DNA of 64,000 nucleotides. Origin: Agaricus subrufescens (Eukaryota > Basidiomycota > Agaricomycetes > Agaricales > Agaricaceae). Each line of letters opens with the position of its first letter. Positions within the stretch are counted from its first letter, which is position 1. The stretch is from positions 3,348,001 to 3,412,000 of the forward strand of contig CM057058.1 of the NCBI GenBank assembly GCA_029945375.1. Direction: 5' to 3'. Below are positions 44,737-57,500 of the stretch, piece after piece. Below the pieces are notes generated by a model. It saw only the letters and a list, made by a program, of their open reading frames with translations, was not told where the DNA came from and ran no database searches. The position numbers and the translations under genes were made by a program.

Positions 44737-47336
44737 TCAACTACACCAAACAGCTACCTGCCCATCAGCACCACTGCTCAGAAGCCATGGCTGTCGTGTA
44801 CACCATTTTATTTGTAACACACCCAAGCCTTCCTGAACCTGATGGCCGCGCAAAATTTTCAAGGGCACGATGAGCGCATCCGTGAGAAGATCATTATAGA
44901 CGCGTGCATGAAACACTTGAATCGATCCATCGTCGGATGATGAAGCGAATAGCGGATATGTGGGGTGATAACAGACGGAGCGGATGGCGCGAGTATGATA
45001 TCTATAGTGCATGTTCACTTATTTGGGCTATCGTTTAAGAACCCTGACAGTACTCACCTGAGGCTTTTATAGGGCTTATCACTGAGCTCCAAATCAAACC
45101 AGCACAATTTTCGATCGTATCCTCCAACGATTAAGTGATCGCCGGAGGGATGAATGTCCATAGACGATATCCATTTGATACCGGGAGTCAGGGTTTTGAG
45201 TAATTGTTGCTCAGATAAATTATAGATACGGATATATTGTTGAGTCTGATCTCCGTAGTGAGTGTCTATTAAAAATGACGTAGACAGGGACTCACAGCGA
45301 CGAAAAAATGGGGTTTCGTAGGATGAAAAAGGACAGCCTGCACTGACCCCTTGACCTTTTTGAACGGAGCTTGAGAGTTCCTGCGGGACATTTGATGTAT
45401 CCAAACGTTGTTCTGAAGTCCACCTGTGGCTATCCTGGTATTCAACACCGGCTCTGACAAAGTGAGAGAGACTTCATGCACTTACAAACGGTCGCGACAT
45501 AATCACCCCTACGATGCCAGGCAATTTGAGTGGGAGTGCCAGATTGTGGGGGCATGTGAATCGATAAAATAGCCTCGTCAGTTAATCGGCCATCCACTGA
45601 GGCAGACTCCCATTTGATCGGTGAAGGCGGCAGCTGTGCAGATGGTGTTGAAGGAGCCAGAAGGGATTTTGTGCGAGAATAAACATCGTCGGATAGATTT
45701 GGAGGAATAAAAAATAATAATCTTTCTTCACTTTGAGAAGTATCAGCTCTAGCGCAAGAAGCGTGATGCCAGTTGAGTGACAGACTTACACTCCAATGAT
45801 AAGGTAGGTGACATCCATTCTTGGGCACCATTCGATGGAGCCGACTTTGCTTTTGAACTGCCAACGTTTGGTCTCGCGCCCTACACTAACCTCCCAAAGA
45901 CTGACAACGCCTCCCTCATCACCACTTGCCGCCCAGGCACCATCGGGGCTGACTGCAAGGCAGCGAGCTCGGCCTTTTGAGTGCGTGAAACTTAAGCTCT
46001 TGTAATTGGGGAATGGCTTGAGTGTACTCGGGCTCGGTAACTTGGGGATCAATGATTTGGGATCCATATTTAACTTGACCCGTTGTACACGGGGCGCGAG
46101 ATATAGATCCAACTGACGATGAAATCGTTCTTGGATAAAATGATCATAAGCTGGAACAAGACGGAGAGATGGATATTTTTGCGGTAGGTAATCACGTTCG
46201 CGGTCTTCTGGATCCTTTTGCTCCCATTCACTTTGCTCTTCTTTTGTAGGCAGATATTCCTCGGGGGGATTATAAGACTCTGAGTTGGTGGGCAAACGAA
46301 CTTTGGGTGCAGGGGGCGGAGGTTGTTGCAGCGGTGAGGGTTGGTCTGACCAGATAGAAAAAAACTCTGTTTTATTGGTCGATTTTGGTTTGTTGGGGAC
46401 AATACGTCCTTGGCGGATAGCACGAACGATTTTCATAATCTGGAGAAAAATTCAGGAGGGAGGACGAGAGAATACCGGAACACAATGAACCGGACCTTTT
46501 GCTTTTCCCATTTACTTGGGATCCAGCGACGTTTGGGCTCGGGAGCAGCGGATAACGGCATTATCTCTTCCTTTCCCTTTCCGGTGAACCATTCGACCAT
46601 GGGTTCATACGGGTCGTAGCCTATATCCGGATTCTCGCCTTCATAAAGTCGCCGGATAAGATCGAGTTCTTCGTTTGACAAAGGTTTGTCCATTTGAAGA
46701 TTTTTATCAAAAGCGGAGGTCCTGATCGATATTAGGCACGAAAACGAAGGGGAGCGAATGTCAATACCATGCTGCCGGGTCGTCTACGGTTGCAAGGAAC
46801 TTGTCGAGCTCATCGCCACGAGCTGGTCTGAGTACCTTCTTGCCATTAATATCGTAACCGATATGTGGCAAGTCATCGTACCAGTGCATCGGGATATTAC
46901 CGACGCGGTTTGGTGCCTAGGTAATGTTTTTTTTTAATTCTTAGCAAGGGACTACCTGTGACAAGGAGCGTACATCTTCTGTAGAGGAGTCCGAGTCGTA
47001 ATCCGCCTCGATTTCTGGGTAGACGCGCTTTGGTTTGCCAGTGATGTTTGAGATCTCGGTTTTCGCTTTTGGAAAAAAATGAAGAGAAGCGTCCGAGTGT
47101 GAACCGTCTGAATCGTCCTCTGATTGATGCTCAAGGTCGCCTTCGCTCTCATCTTCGGTATCACTGTCAGAGTCGATTTCCGGAAATTCCTCTGTTTCAT
47201 CATCGTCGGAACTGACAGGTGCGGTGTCTTCCTCGTCGGTGAGCATTTCGAGCTGAACGACGTGTTCAGGGGCATCTGTCTCGGCATCTACCTGCTTTCG
47301 CTTTCTGCTGCCTCCGGTGTGGGCATCGGGGGGCAT
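44737..47336 (-). CDS. ERB1: Ribosome biogenesis protein ERB1 (BOP1)
   Basis: Multi-exon. The start is [20 protein letters not shown], then a long acidic domain ([24 protein letters not shown]). The BOP1 N-terminal domain has [85 protein letters not shown] and [35 protein letters not shown]. Seven WD repeats follow ([24 protein letters not shown] to [25 protein letters not shown]). Known role: PeBoW complex member (with Nop7 and Ytm1) for 27S pre-rRNA processing. It is divergent from SAR1. Confidence 0.93.
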
Positions 47337-47643
47337 GGTTGCGGTTGGGTGCTTTTTCCGGGCTGAAAAGTTTTGATCTGAGGCGGTGTGCAACAGGAAC
47401 AAACAAGGCGATATCAATTCGGGGTGCTCTCGAGGCCGCGATCCGGCTGGGGCACTCCTGGCGCGCAAAAGGCAGCAGAGCCCGGGTCCTCGCGCGCGCT
47501 GGCTGGTGCCGCTGAGGGGCCCAGGTGCAGAGGGTGCCTCAGAGTGTCGTGACATAATTCCGCGTGATGTGTGACGTGTCAGCGGGTGACGGCACCTTGC
47601 CCTCCTGTTCTCCGTTCCTGCCTACTCTCTTTTCACCACTGCC
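47337..47643. promoter_or_regulatory. Divergent promoter ERB1 / SAR1
   Basis: 307 bp. TGACGTGTCA at 47572-47581 is a CRE/E-box-like palindrome, followed by GGTGACGG. No TATA box near SAR1. Confidence 0.4.
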
Positions 47644-48627
<984 letters not shown>

Positions 48628-48842
48628 ATAGGAGTAGGTCTGCTACATATTCGTCGTCTATTTGGGACACCTTGTGCCCGCCCTAGTTTACGTAGTAGTT
48701 TGTATTCCTCGCAGCTCATTCGTAGTTCTTCATTATCATCTGCTGTTCTGTACTGAGGACGGGGCGTCGAGAGACAACATGAGCAAACAAGTACTGAATT
48801 GCTGTATCAATCCACACTTGCCTTTCCTTTCCCGAGTTCAAG

Positions 48843-50623
48843 ATGGTCACTTATGGAGGAGGCGAGTCTCGCATATTGCGTCGTTCTTTTCCATTACTTG
48901 ACGCTTTGCATAGATGAAGTGTCGGCGCTTGTCGTCGACATTGGAACGTCGTCTGTTCGCGCAGGTTATGCAGGCGATGATACACCAAGAGCCATCATTC
49001 CAACTCAGTATGGCTCTATGCCCACCAATTCTGATACCGATGTCATTATGGGGGATTCGAATGAAAACAATGCAGAGTCGAACAAATCAAAATTTGCGAG
49101 ACTATATATCGGCCAGTCGGGGCCCTCGATTTGGAGGGAGGGTATGGCAGTGGCCAACCCCATTGTCGACGGCCTGAGTGAGTTGTTCTTTTGAGAGATA
49201 TCTCTTGTCTGACGATCTTCATATGAATAGTAAATGACTTTAATCCTATAAAACCTCTCATTGACCACGCCATTTCGGATGTCATGCGCTGCAATCCCTC
49301 TGAACATCCAATTCTTGTTACCGAACCAACCTGGAACACACCTGCCAACCGGGAGCGCATGGCAGAGATCATGTTTGAAGAATTTCAGGTTCCTGCATTT
49401 TATATTGCCAACACTGGGGTTTTAAACGCGTGAGTGCGGGGTTCGGTGTACGCGCTTTTGGCTGGATGTAACCGAGAGGTTTAGTTTTGCAGCCGGAAAA
49501 GGGACTGCGTTTGTGGTTGATGTTGGTCAAGCGATGGCTAGCGTAACGCCTGTTGTAGATGGTTTCGTCCTTCGCAAAGGTGTGGGTTTTCATGAGAGGA
49601 CTATGAAAGTAGCCTGACACTCTCAAGGTCTTGTATATTCTAGTCTCCCAAAACTCGTGCGCGCCCATGCTCGCCACATTCTTGTCAACCCCACGCCAAC
49701 TCGAGCAGGTGTCACCCTACTCCCTCAACAAATGATTGAATCAAAACTGGCATGTTGAATATATCTAGGAAAATTATCTACTCCTGACGTGCTCCATGTT
49801 TTACAGCCCGTCGAACCGAATATGCCGGCTCAATTTGTCGTCCGTCAAGACCGAATCGCAAAAACCACGGACAGTTGGCATTCATGGGCGGAAGAACGCG
49901 AAATAGACGAGTGGATTCAACATTGCGCTGCTGTCCTCGACCAGGGATGGAATGACGCGTAGGTGTTCAGGAACTCCGCGATGTGTATTATACTTATGCC
50001 CCGCGTATAGCGCCGCTCAATCTCGTCCCCCTCGGTTATACGAGTTTCCGACAGGTTTCAACACCTACTTTGGTGTGGAACGATTCCAAGTAGGAGAACA
50101 GTTCTTCTGGCATTCGCCAGCACTCGTTGTATGTGCCCTTCTCGCCACCAAACTCTCTCGACTGAAAATTATTTTCCTAGGCGTCGAATCCAAACCTACC
50201 TAAAAACATCCCTGCGCTAATCACCGAGTCGCTTCGTGCTTGCGATGCTGAGTTGCGCCAAGTGCTTATGGGCAATGTCGTACTAACTGGAGGCGGGAGC
50301 CAATTTTCAGGGTTCACTGATCGTCTCAGCAGTGAGCTCACGAGAACGTTCCCTCATGTACGTCCAACAGATATCTGTATCCGCCGAGCATGTGATTAAC
50401 CATTGATATAGGCTAAGATACATGCGCCTGGTAATCCCATCGAACGGAGGTATGGAGGCTGGCTTGGAGGTAGTATCCTGGCAAGTTTAGGTACATTCCA
50501 TCAGTTGTGGATTAGCAAAGAGGAGTGGCAGGTAAGTGAAAATATTTGGATCAGTGCGGTGTTTAAGAAAACCTCGTTTTTTAGGAACACGGGAAATCGA
50601 TCGTGGGCCAGCGCTGCAAGTAG
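48843..50623 (+). CDS. ARP4: Actin-related protein Arp4
   Basis: About nine exons. The start is [36 protein letters not shown], then [31 protein letters not shown]-type [127 protein letters not shown] and the end [16 protein letters not shown]. This is Arp4, shared by the NuA4, SWR1 and INO80 chromatin complexes. Odd: intron 1 (48862-48913) begins GCGAGT, a GC-AG intron; splicing there gives the family start VTYGGDEVSALV. Confidence 0.9.
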
Positions 50624-50994
50624 TTTACTTTGTTTCTTTACGATGTCGTTGTCAGACACACGGAAAAAAATGTTATGGGTAATTATTTGAAAACCAACCG
50701 CGCAGGGCAGCTGGAGTGAGTACTGGTATCAAACAGTCGGGGAGCTACGGGACGATTTAAATACAGAGGACGCGCTTGTAAAGAATGAAAGGAGCCTGGT
50801 CAGTTGGCCGGGCACAGAGAACACGATCAAAACCCTTTCCTTGTACTTTTTCTTTATACAGAAGATACTCATAGAAGAAGGATGGAATAATAAAGAAACT
50901 CCAGCTAATCAGCCATTAGGTGATTCACAGAGAGAAAGAAAAGAGTGGATGACACCTGATCTGGGTCGAATCCACATTCTCGTGGATGAGTGAA
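50624..50994. other. Convergent 3' region ARP4 / Q-rich gene
   Basis: Spacer between convergent genes, with no coding pattern. Confidence 0.4.
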
Positions 50995-52434
50995 TCAGAA
51001 CGCATCAACAACTTCACGTCTTTCACGCGCATCTATCAGACCTCCGATAGCCTTGCGACGGATACGAGTAGCAAAATTCTTAGGTCCGAGCTCATCAGCA
51101 CCCGACGGCGGCCCTCGAGGCTGCCTGGTGGGTTGACTAGCCATCCTGTGGTTGACAACGGACACATGGGGGTACTGTTGGTGCTCGGGAGAGCCAGATA
51201 TGGGGCGACTAATGCCAAGACCCTCAAACAATTTCTTGGAAGCCTCCTCGCGCGGCGAAAGAGGCATTTCATTGGATGAAGCGGAAGATCGAGGGGTGGT
51301 CGGTGAGGAATGAGTCTTGTCAGAGGAACCAGACGAGTCAGCATCCTCATCTGTATCAACAATAGTGACGGCAGGCAAAGGTTGAGAAACTGCAGGATTG
51401 AAGCGAAGAGGTTGAGGGCGAGACCTAGCACCCGGACTCAGGATAGGTGACTCAGTTTCATTGTCGGGAGCTGGGGTAATCTTGACAATAGGGGACACGG
51501 CAGCACGATTGCCGCTGAGAACCGAGTTGTTGGAGCCACCGCGCCTCCAGGAAGAAACAGAGTCAGATTTGGAGGGGAGAGGATGCATGTTGTTGGCAGC
51601 CGGATTGCCCAGGGATATGCCACCACTAATGACGGTGGTAGAACCCGGGGTTGCAGGGGAAGGAATGTCATACTCGCCGGTGGCATAGCGGGCGGGAGAC
51701 TGATTTGCACCATTGACGGTGACGGCACGGCTGCCAAACCGTCCCCCCAATGCAGCGGTCATGGGGGGTTGATCATCAGAAGGGGTGGGAGCGGGACCCA
51801 AGCCAAGCTGGGCACGCAGATGGTCGGCTTGATTGGGCCTGCGGCCTTGGGTACTGGGGGGAGCAACTCGGGAACCAAAAGTAAGATTGGTAGGGCCGGT
51901 GGTAGCAGGGGGATTGTAAGTATGCTGTTGACGTCTCGCAGCATTCTGCATTTGAACCTGCTTTTGAAGCTGTGCCTGAGCGATCAATTCTGCTTGATAT
52001 TGCTGGTTCTGGATGGTCTGCGCCTTTAAGGAGTTGATGAGGTAAGAAAGATAGTGGGCAGGGGCGCTTACCTGGATCCTCATCATCTCGAGCTGGAGCA
52101 TTTGCATGGACAAGGCCTGGTTGTGGGGGGCGGGAGAGGCCTGAGGAAAGGCGGGACCAAAGGGGAAATTGTTCTGGGGGATGGGAAAGTGGGCCTGTTG
52201 AAGTGAGAAGTGATTATTGCCGTCGACGGCGGAAGTCATGGGGATGTTTCTATTGTTGAAATGCTGGGGCATGTCCGGGAACTGGTCGGCCTCGTCCTCA
52301 TGGGGGGAGGAAAAGCGGGGGAGATTGAACGTGGCAGTGCCTGGGGCGGCGGAGAGGGGAAAGTTGGCAGAGGCGGAGCGGACGCCGCCGGTACGGAGGC
52401 CATTTAGGAGGGAGGCACGGTTATTGTTTGACAT
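50995..52434 (-). CDS. Gln/Ser/Pro-rich protein with conserved Arg-rich tail, unknown function
   Basis: The frame is open for 479 codons from MSNNNRASLLNGLRTGG, but a 48-nt intron with good sites (cag|gtaagc ... cttaaag|gcg, 52024-52071) probably splits it, giving 463 aa. A short coiled-coil/Q-rich part (LSMQMLQLEMMRIQ-AQTIQNQQYQAELIAQAQLQKQVQMQNAARRQQ, broken here by the intron) is followed by long disordered Ser/Pro/Asn regions. The end ATRIRRKAIGGLIDARERREVVDAF is ordered and basic. I do not recognise a family; composition suggests RNA-related or regulatory function. Confidence 0.7.
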   Translation of the reverse strand: MSNNNRASLLNGLRTGGVRSASANFPLSAAPGTATFNLPRFSSPHEDEADQFPDMPQHFNNRNIPMTSAVDGNNHFSLQQAHFPIPQNNFPFGPAFPQASPAPHNQALSMQMLQLEMMRIQVSAPAHYLSYLINSLKAQTIQNQQYQAELIAQAQLQKQVQMQNAARRQQHTYNPPATTGPTNLTFGSRVAPPSTQGRRPNQADHLRAQLGLGPAPTPSDDQPPMTAALGGRFGSRAVTVNGANQSPARYATGEYDIPSPATPGSTTVISGGISLGNPAANNMHPLPSKSDSVSSWRRGGSNNSVLSGNRAAVSPIVKITPAPDNETESPILSPGARSRPQPLRFNPAVSQPLPAVTIVDTDEDADSSGSSDKTHSSPTTPRSSASSNEMPLSPREEASKKLFEGLGISRPISGSPEHQQYPHVSVVNHRMASQPTRQPRGPPSGADELGPKNFATRIRRKAIGGLIDARERREVVDAF

Positions 52435-52540
52435 GAAGGTGGATAGATAGCTGGCGAAAAGGGACTACTGAACAAGAAGAGGCGCTGGAGGGGGAGGGGT
52501 GAGCAGGGGACGGCGAGGGGGAGGAAGAGCGGGCACTGAC

Positions 52541-52564
52541 GAAGAAGAAGAAGAAGAAGAAGAA
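52541..52564. repeat. (GAA)8 microsatellite
   Basis: Eight GAA units about 107 bp upstream of the minus-strand start at 52434. On the transcribed sense it is a (TTC)n pyrimidine tract, probably in the 5' UTR or promoter. Confidence 0.85.
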
Positions 52565-52687
52565 AAGAGAAAGCGGAGATTTTGCGAATAGGGAGATAGA
52601 AAGAGAGACGGAGAAAGAGGCCACCCACGGCGCTGGGAGGAGGAGCAAAGAAAGACAGCCACCGTGACGGTCAGATGAGGGTGACGG

Positions 52688-53357
52688 TCACAGATGCTTC
52701 TTGGCACTGGCGCGGACCCGCCCATCAAACACGGGGCTGGGTATCAGACGGTGAAACGGATTCAGCTGGGCCTGCACACTGTCAGCGCCGTCGCCAGCAA
52801 CCAGCGCAGCCTCACCTTCACATACAGCTCCCACACCTCCGCGAAGAACCCCCGGATGCCCTCGTCGTTCTTGCCCTCGTGCAGCAGCACGAATTTCACA
52901 TCTGTCCCTGCATTAGCCTCGTGCCCCGCGATCCGTGCGTGTGCGTACTGCCGGGGGTCACAAACGCGGAGACGGTCCACTCGTTGAACCTGTCGACCGA
53001 CCGCAGGTACCTGGCCCGTGCGCGGCGTCAGTCAGGCGCTATCGCATCGGAGCGGACGCACATGGCATTTTCCTTGCGCATCGCCTCCTCAATCGCATCC
53101 AGGCTCGCGTTGGCAATCATCTGGATCACGTGGCGATCCTGCCCTCCGCCCATCTTCACCGGCCCGCTCGGCGTGTGCTGCGCGACGCTCGATGCCCCGG
53201 ACAGCGCCGTCAGCGTCCCGGCAAACGCAGACGTCGACCAGGTCGGCAGGTTCGACGCCAGCGGAGAGACCGTCGTCGCCGCCGGCCGGGTCGAGTAGTG
53301 CGTCAGCGAGTAGATCGGCGCGTCCGACGGGGAGAGAATAAAGAGATGGTGGGACAT
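52688..53357 (-). CDS. TRS20: TRAPP subunit Trs20 / sedlin
   Basis: Four exons. The start is MSHHLFILSPSDAPIYSLTHY, with VKMGGGQDRHVIQMIANASLDAIEEAMRKENAM, YLRSVDRFNEWTVSAFVTPGN, VKFVLLHEGKNDEGIRGFFAEVWELYVK and the tail QLNPFHRLIPSPVFDGRVRASAKKHL. This matches sedlin (TRAPPC2), including the D-x-F-N motif and FF-x-E-V-W-E. Known role: longin-like subunit of TRAPP complexes that activate Ypt1. It is divergent from the rhomboid gene, 82 bp between the start codons. Confidence 0.92.
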
Positions 53358-53439
53358 GATATGGGGGAGAGAGAGAGGCGGCCTCGAGCGCGGCACACCC
53401 GTCCTCAACAGGGCCCTCCGCGTCAACAGCTGCAAACAA
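53358..53439. promoter_or_regulatory. 82-bp bidirectional promoter, Trs20 / rhomboid
   Basis: GA-rich near Trs20, then GC rich; no TATA box or CACGTG. Its length matches three other divergent gaps. Confidence 0.45.
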
Positions 53440-54460
53440 ATGCCCTGCTTCCGCCCCCTCCTCCGGCCCCTCCTCCGCTCCCGCCTCGCCCCCTCCCGCC
53501 CCTTCTCCTCCTCCCGCCCCCTCGCCCTCCGTCCCCGGCCGCCTCCTCCTCGCCCCCGCAGCCGCCCCCTTCTCGGCTATCTCGACCGCATCCCCCACGG
53601 TGTCGTATTCTGGGGCATCATCGTTGCAAATGGCGCCGTCTTCTGCCTCTGGCAGGCCGCAAACGGTCGAGCTGTACGCGTCGTTGCTCTTCCTTGTTCT
53701 CCTCCTAATTTTCCTGCTACTAGAAAATGGAGAAGGATCCCACCCCGCTCCTGTGGATGTATCAAAACTTTACCAACAGCATCGGCAACCTCAAGAGTGG
53801 AAGGCTGTCCGTTTCTCGCCTTTCGCCCTCCCCACAAAGTCGCTGATGCATCCATTTCCAGTTGGACTATCATAACAAGCACCTTTTCACATCAAGATGT
53901 TAGCCACATATTCTTCAACATGTTCACCTTTTATTTCATGGGCAACCATCTCCTTCAACACATCGGCAACCGTCAATTCCTTCTCTTGTATCTCGGAGGT
54001 ATTGCCCTTCTCATCTCCTTGTTCTCAACTCCTCATCTTTGCAGGTGGCATCGTCACTTCCCTCACAAGCATGGCCTACTCTCATTTTGTTAAGCACCGC
54101 GACAGGCCTGCACATGGTGCCAGTGGTAAGTCTGCCCCAAACCCCTTACAACCTTGCTCAGCTGTGATTTCCAGGTGCTGTCTATTCCGTTCTCGCTGTA
54201 ATTGCGTGCGCGGCCCCAAAACTGACTTTCCAATTATATGGAATCATACCGGTGCCCGCTTGGCTTGTTGTATCCGGTGTCTTTGCATGGGACTCTTACA
54301 ATACCATCAACGATAGTGTGAGTGTTACTTTTCATGTGTTTGCTTCTGCTGTTCCTCACCACTCAATCTCTAGTCCGGTACAACTGATTCCATCGGTCAC
54401 ATCGGCGGTTTACTGGCAGGCGTCGGGTACTACATGTTTCGTCGCTACCGTCTCTTCTGA
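53440..54460 (+). CDS. PCP1: Rhomboid-family intramembrane protease, mitochondrial type
   Basis: Six or so exons. The start MPCFRPLLRPLLRSRLAPSR is Arg rich, like a presequence. Then VVFWGIIVANGAVFCLWQAAN, KMEKDPTPLLWMYQNFTNS, LWTIITSTFSHQDVSHIFFNMFTFYFMGNHLL, GIVTSLTSMAYSHFV, the catalytic HGASGAVYSVLAVIA (GASG Ser), and DSIGHIGGLLAGVGYYMFRRY (catalytic His). H-Q-D-V-S-H-I-F-F-N and G-A-S-G are the PARL/Pcp1 marks. Known role: inner-membrane protease that processes Mgm1 and others. The exon join after AANGRA uses donor gtacgc. Confidence 0.88.
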
Positions 54461-54556
54461 TCACCCCCACTTGCATACAAAACAATCTACCTTAAATCAC
54501 CAACAAAGCTAACTATCATTATCATATTGGGTATCGCGAACAAATGGTACTGGTAT

Positions 54557-57500
54557 TCAAGATCGAGGCGTCCTGGAAGGTGTACTTGTGCGGGTGTCCA
54601 GGCGCCGAATTTCTTTCTCAAGTTTATCAAGCCCGGTTTTCCTGTTTGATGCTGTCATTCCGCGGGCACCATGCTTGTCAAAGAGATACGTCAACAAATT
54701 TTTCTTGTCGTCCGCCAACCCGTCGAGGAGCATGAATAGGTGTGTTTCATCGCGTAGAACGAGCTGGGCAGCAATAATGGACGCTGCGGCGGATTCCCGT
54801 ATGATAAGAGACGATTTGTCATTGAGTGACTTTACAAAAACATCAGCCTCGACATAAGCACTGAAAGGAAGAGGACATACCGAAATAAGAGTACCCTTCA
54901 ACCGCGGTAGCTCTTCTTCCGCAACCTCAGCAGGAAGCCGGAGGATAAACTTACCGAGCGCAATCAGACCAAAGGCGTGAGCTGCCGCCTTGGTTTCTTC
55001 ATCCGCCACCGATGGCGCTTCTGTTTCATAGAATTCTTTCAAACTGGCATGCATAGTCGTCAAACCGTAAACAGGCTCCAGCTTGGAAGTCAACATGTCT
55101 CGGGTGGCATTGGTTGCCTCCAAAACCTGCCAACTCGTCAGCTTAAATCGCGTCGAGAGAACGTAGATAGTGACCCACATTTACTTGATTGCAGTAGCGA
55201 ATCCGTAAGAGCATGGATAGCAGCTCTGCCTCCTTACCATCTAGGTGAGGCAGCTGGTTTTCAATGAGCGCACAGACTGCAACAAGACCGGCTTCGAGGA
55301 TGTCGCCATCCTGACGTATTTCTTGATTTAGTACACGCTGCTGATAGAATGGGAGGCACAAACTTTTTCAGGAGTCAACTGCTCCATCATGGCTCTGTAT
55401 AGCCTGTTGAGGTTCTTGTCCTTGTCCCATAAATCCAAGGGCAGCGACGACGAAGGATCAAATGGTGACGAGCTCAGGGAATCACTTGTAGGGCTCGTCG
55501 GAGGAGACAGAGCGGTAGGATTCTGAAGAGAAACGCAAGCGACATTATAAAAAATCTCACTGTTCAGGGAGTCAGACGAGAGGTCTCTAATACACTGCTC
55601 GATCATCGCAATTGGATCATCCAGTCGGGTTGGGTGCCCACGTAAAATTCCTGCCAAGTGTCAGCCAACTGAAAGAAAGGATGGGCATAAATGACATACC
55701 AGATCTGCGTTTGGCCCACCATCCCTCTTGCTTGCTATCCTGCAACACGTCCATGAGTGAGGCTTTGCCCGAATGAGCCGGGCTATCTTGGAACATGGCG
55801 GCCTTTTTGAGGATTATGGCAGCCCGGTTCTCCGGGGTCACTGGGGGGCGATCATTCAGTGCAGCCCGGCCCTCTTTTCCAACCAACAAAGCGGAGGGCA
55901 AAGTCAGATGAGATACGTTCTCGGTCTCGGGTTCAACTAATTCTAGAAGCCTCTCTGCAGCACTTTCAGCTTGTTCCGCGCGAGCTTTCAGAGCATCTTC
56001 AACAACTGGTTGATTATTCATAGTGGCTATTGAGCTTGACGAGAGTGCATTGGATACAGAGAATGTCGGTTTTGACTCGGCCGACTTGAGCGACTGAGAG
56101 TCAGGCGGGGTAAGCGGGTCCTTGGTTTGGAGTAGGTGGTGAAAGGGCGCGGAAAAGGACATGAGATTAGCACCATCCTCCGAGTCGTCATCGAGAGGTA
56201 TGGGTACGCTTTGAGCAAGAAGCAGAGATTCATCCAAACCACCAGTCATCTGAGGAAGAAGAGTAGACGCTCTATGATTAGGTAGAGGTACAGGAGTATT
56301 GCGAGATAAGGTACTAGAACCGCGTGACATTGAGGAGACATGACCCGGCGACGTAGGGGGTGATGAAGGAAGAGCAGTTTGCATTGCTTTCCGAAGTGTT
56401 GAGCCACGGACGGGAGAATGACCAGAGTTACCTCGTTTCACCGTGTCAGGCCCCGGTGGAGGTGAAGAACCACGTCCAGACCCGTACGATGGGGTTCGCG
56501 AATGGGTTGGAGGGACGGGGGTAGGTACAGTTTTAGCGGTCAAACCTCGGGCATGAGGCGGAGAAGATGAAATGCGGAGAGGGGAAGAGGGGCGAACATA
56601 CGAATTTCTGGGGGAAGTACTGGGAGAACTCGGTGACCCCGGGCGACGTTGGCTGGGAAGGCCATGGGACGCAGAAGTCGCTTGATGTCGCAAGGTTGGA
56701 GGCGCAGTAGCGATAGCTTTGGCTTTAGCGCGACTGGCAGCGATGGCTGCTGCGACACTTCCTTTTTTAGGTGCTGCTGGAGTGGTGGGGGGTATATTGC
56801 CTTGTCGGTTTGGATTAGGGCACACTTTTTCCAGTTGTTTTCGAGCTGTCGCATCCAATGATTCTAGTATAGCACCACCGTTGTCAGGCCAAAGTTCATC
56901 GAAAGTCCAGAATATTTTACGAGCCGTCTCTCGCACAGAGGGATTAACATCTGCGATAGCTTTACGCATGCACTTGTCAAGTAGTTCGAGATTTCCTGAG
57001 GCTTCAATGGCATTCTTGGTGCGGTGACCGTGGACTTCCAGATATGTTTTTATGTGACCAACCGCGAACGCACGAGCCTGAGCGGTCTTTTCTTGTAGAG
57101 TGGCCGATAAGAGTGGTAGCACAATCCTCGGTTGCGCCGAAGTATACGTTAAGATGCTGGTGATTGAAACTTGAGACTGTTGCGCAGTTATCTTCTTAGT
57201 GAGACTAGCCATTTTCAGAAGATGCGACAGTAGTAAGTCACAAAAGTGATCCAGGCTCGATCCAAGATTACTAGCCAGCTCAGAATAGAGTTGGCAAGTA
57301 TTTGTTGCTACTGTCGTGCGCAGGCTAGCAAGCTGGGCGAGCTTTATTAGACGCCTATACAGTGACTGAGTTTTACTAACCGTTTTCAGAGTGAGCTGGA
57401 GGAACCCATCCTTGAGTGATACCAAAAACACATCAGGGAATCGCTGATGGACATCGCCCTTTAGCATGCCGCGAACTCGGATGATAGATTGTTCGCGCGC

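Noticed and set aside
52935..53708. 257-codon plus-strand frame across Trs20 and rhomboid
   Set aside because: It is opposite Trs20 exons and in the wrong frame of the rhomboid gene; the product is a Pro/Arg-rich chance frame.
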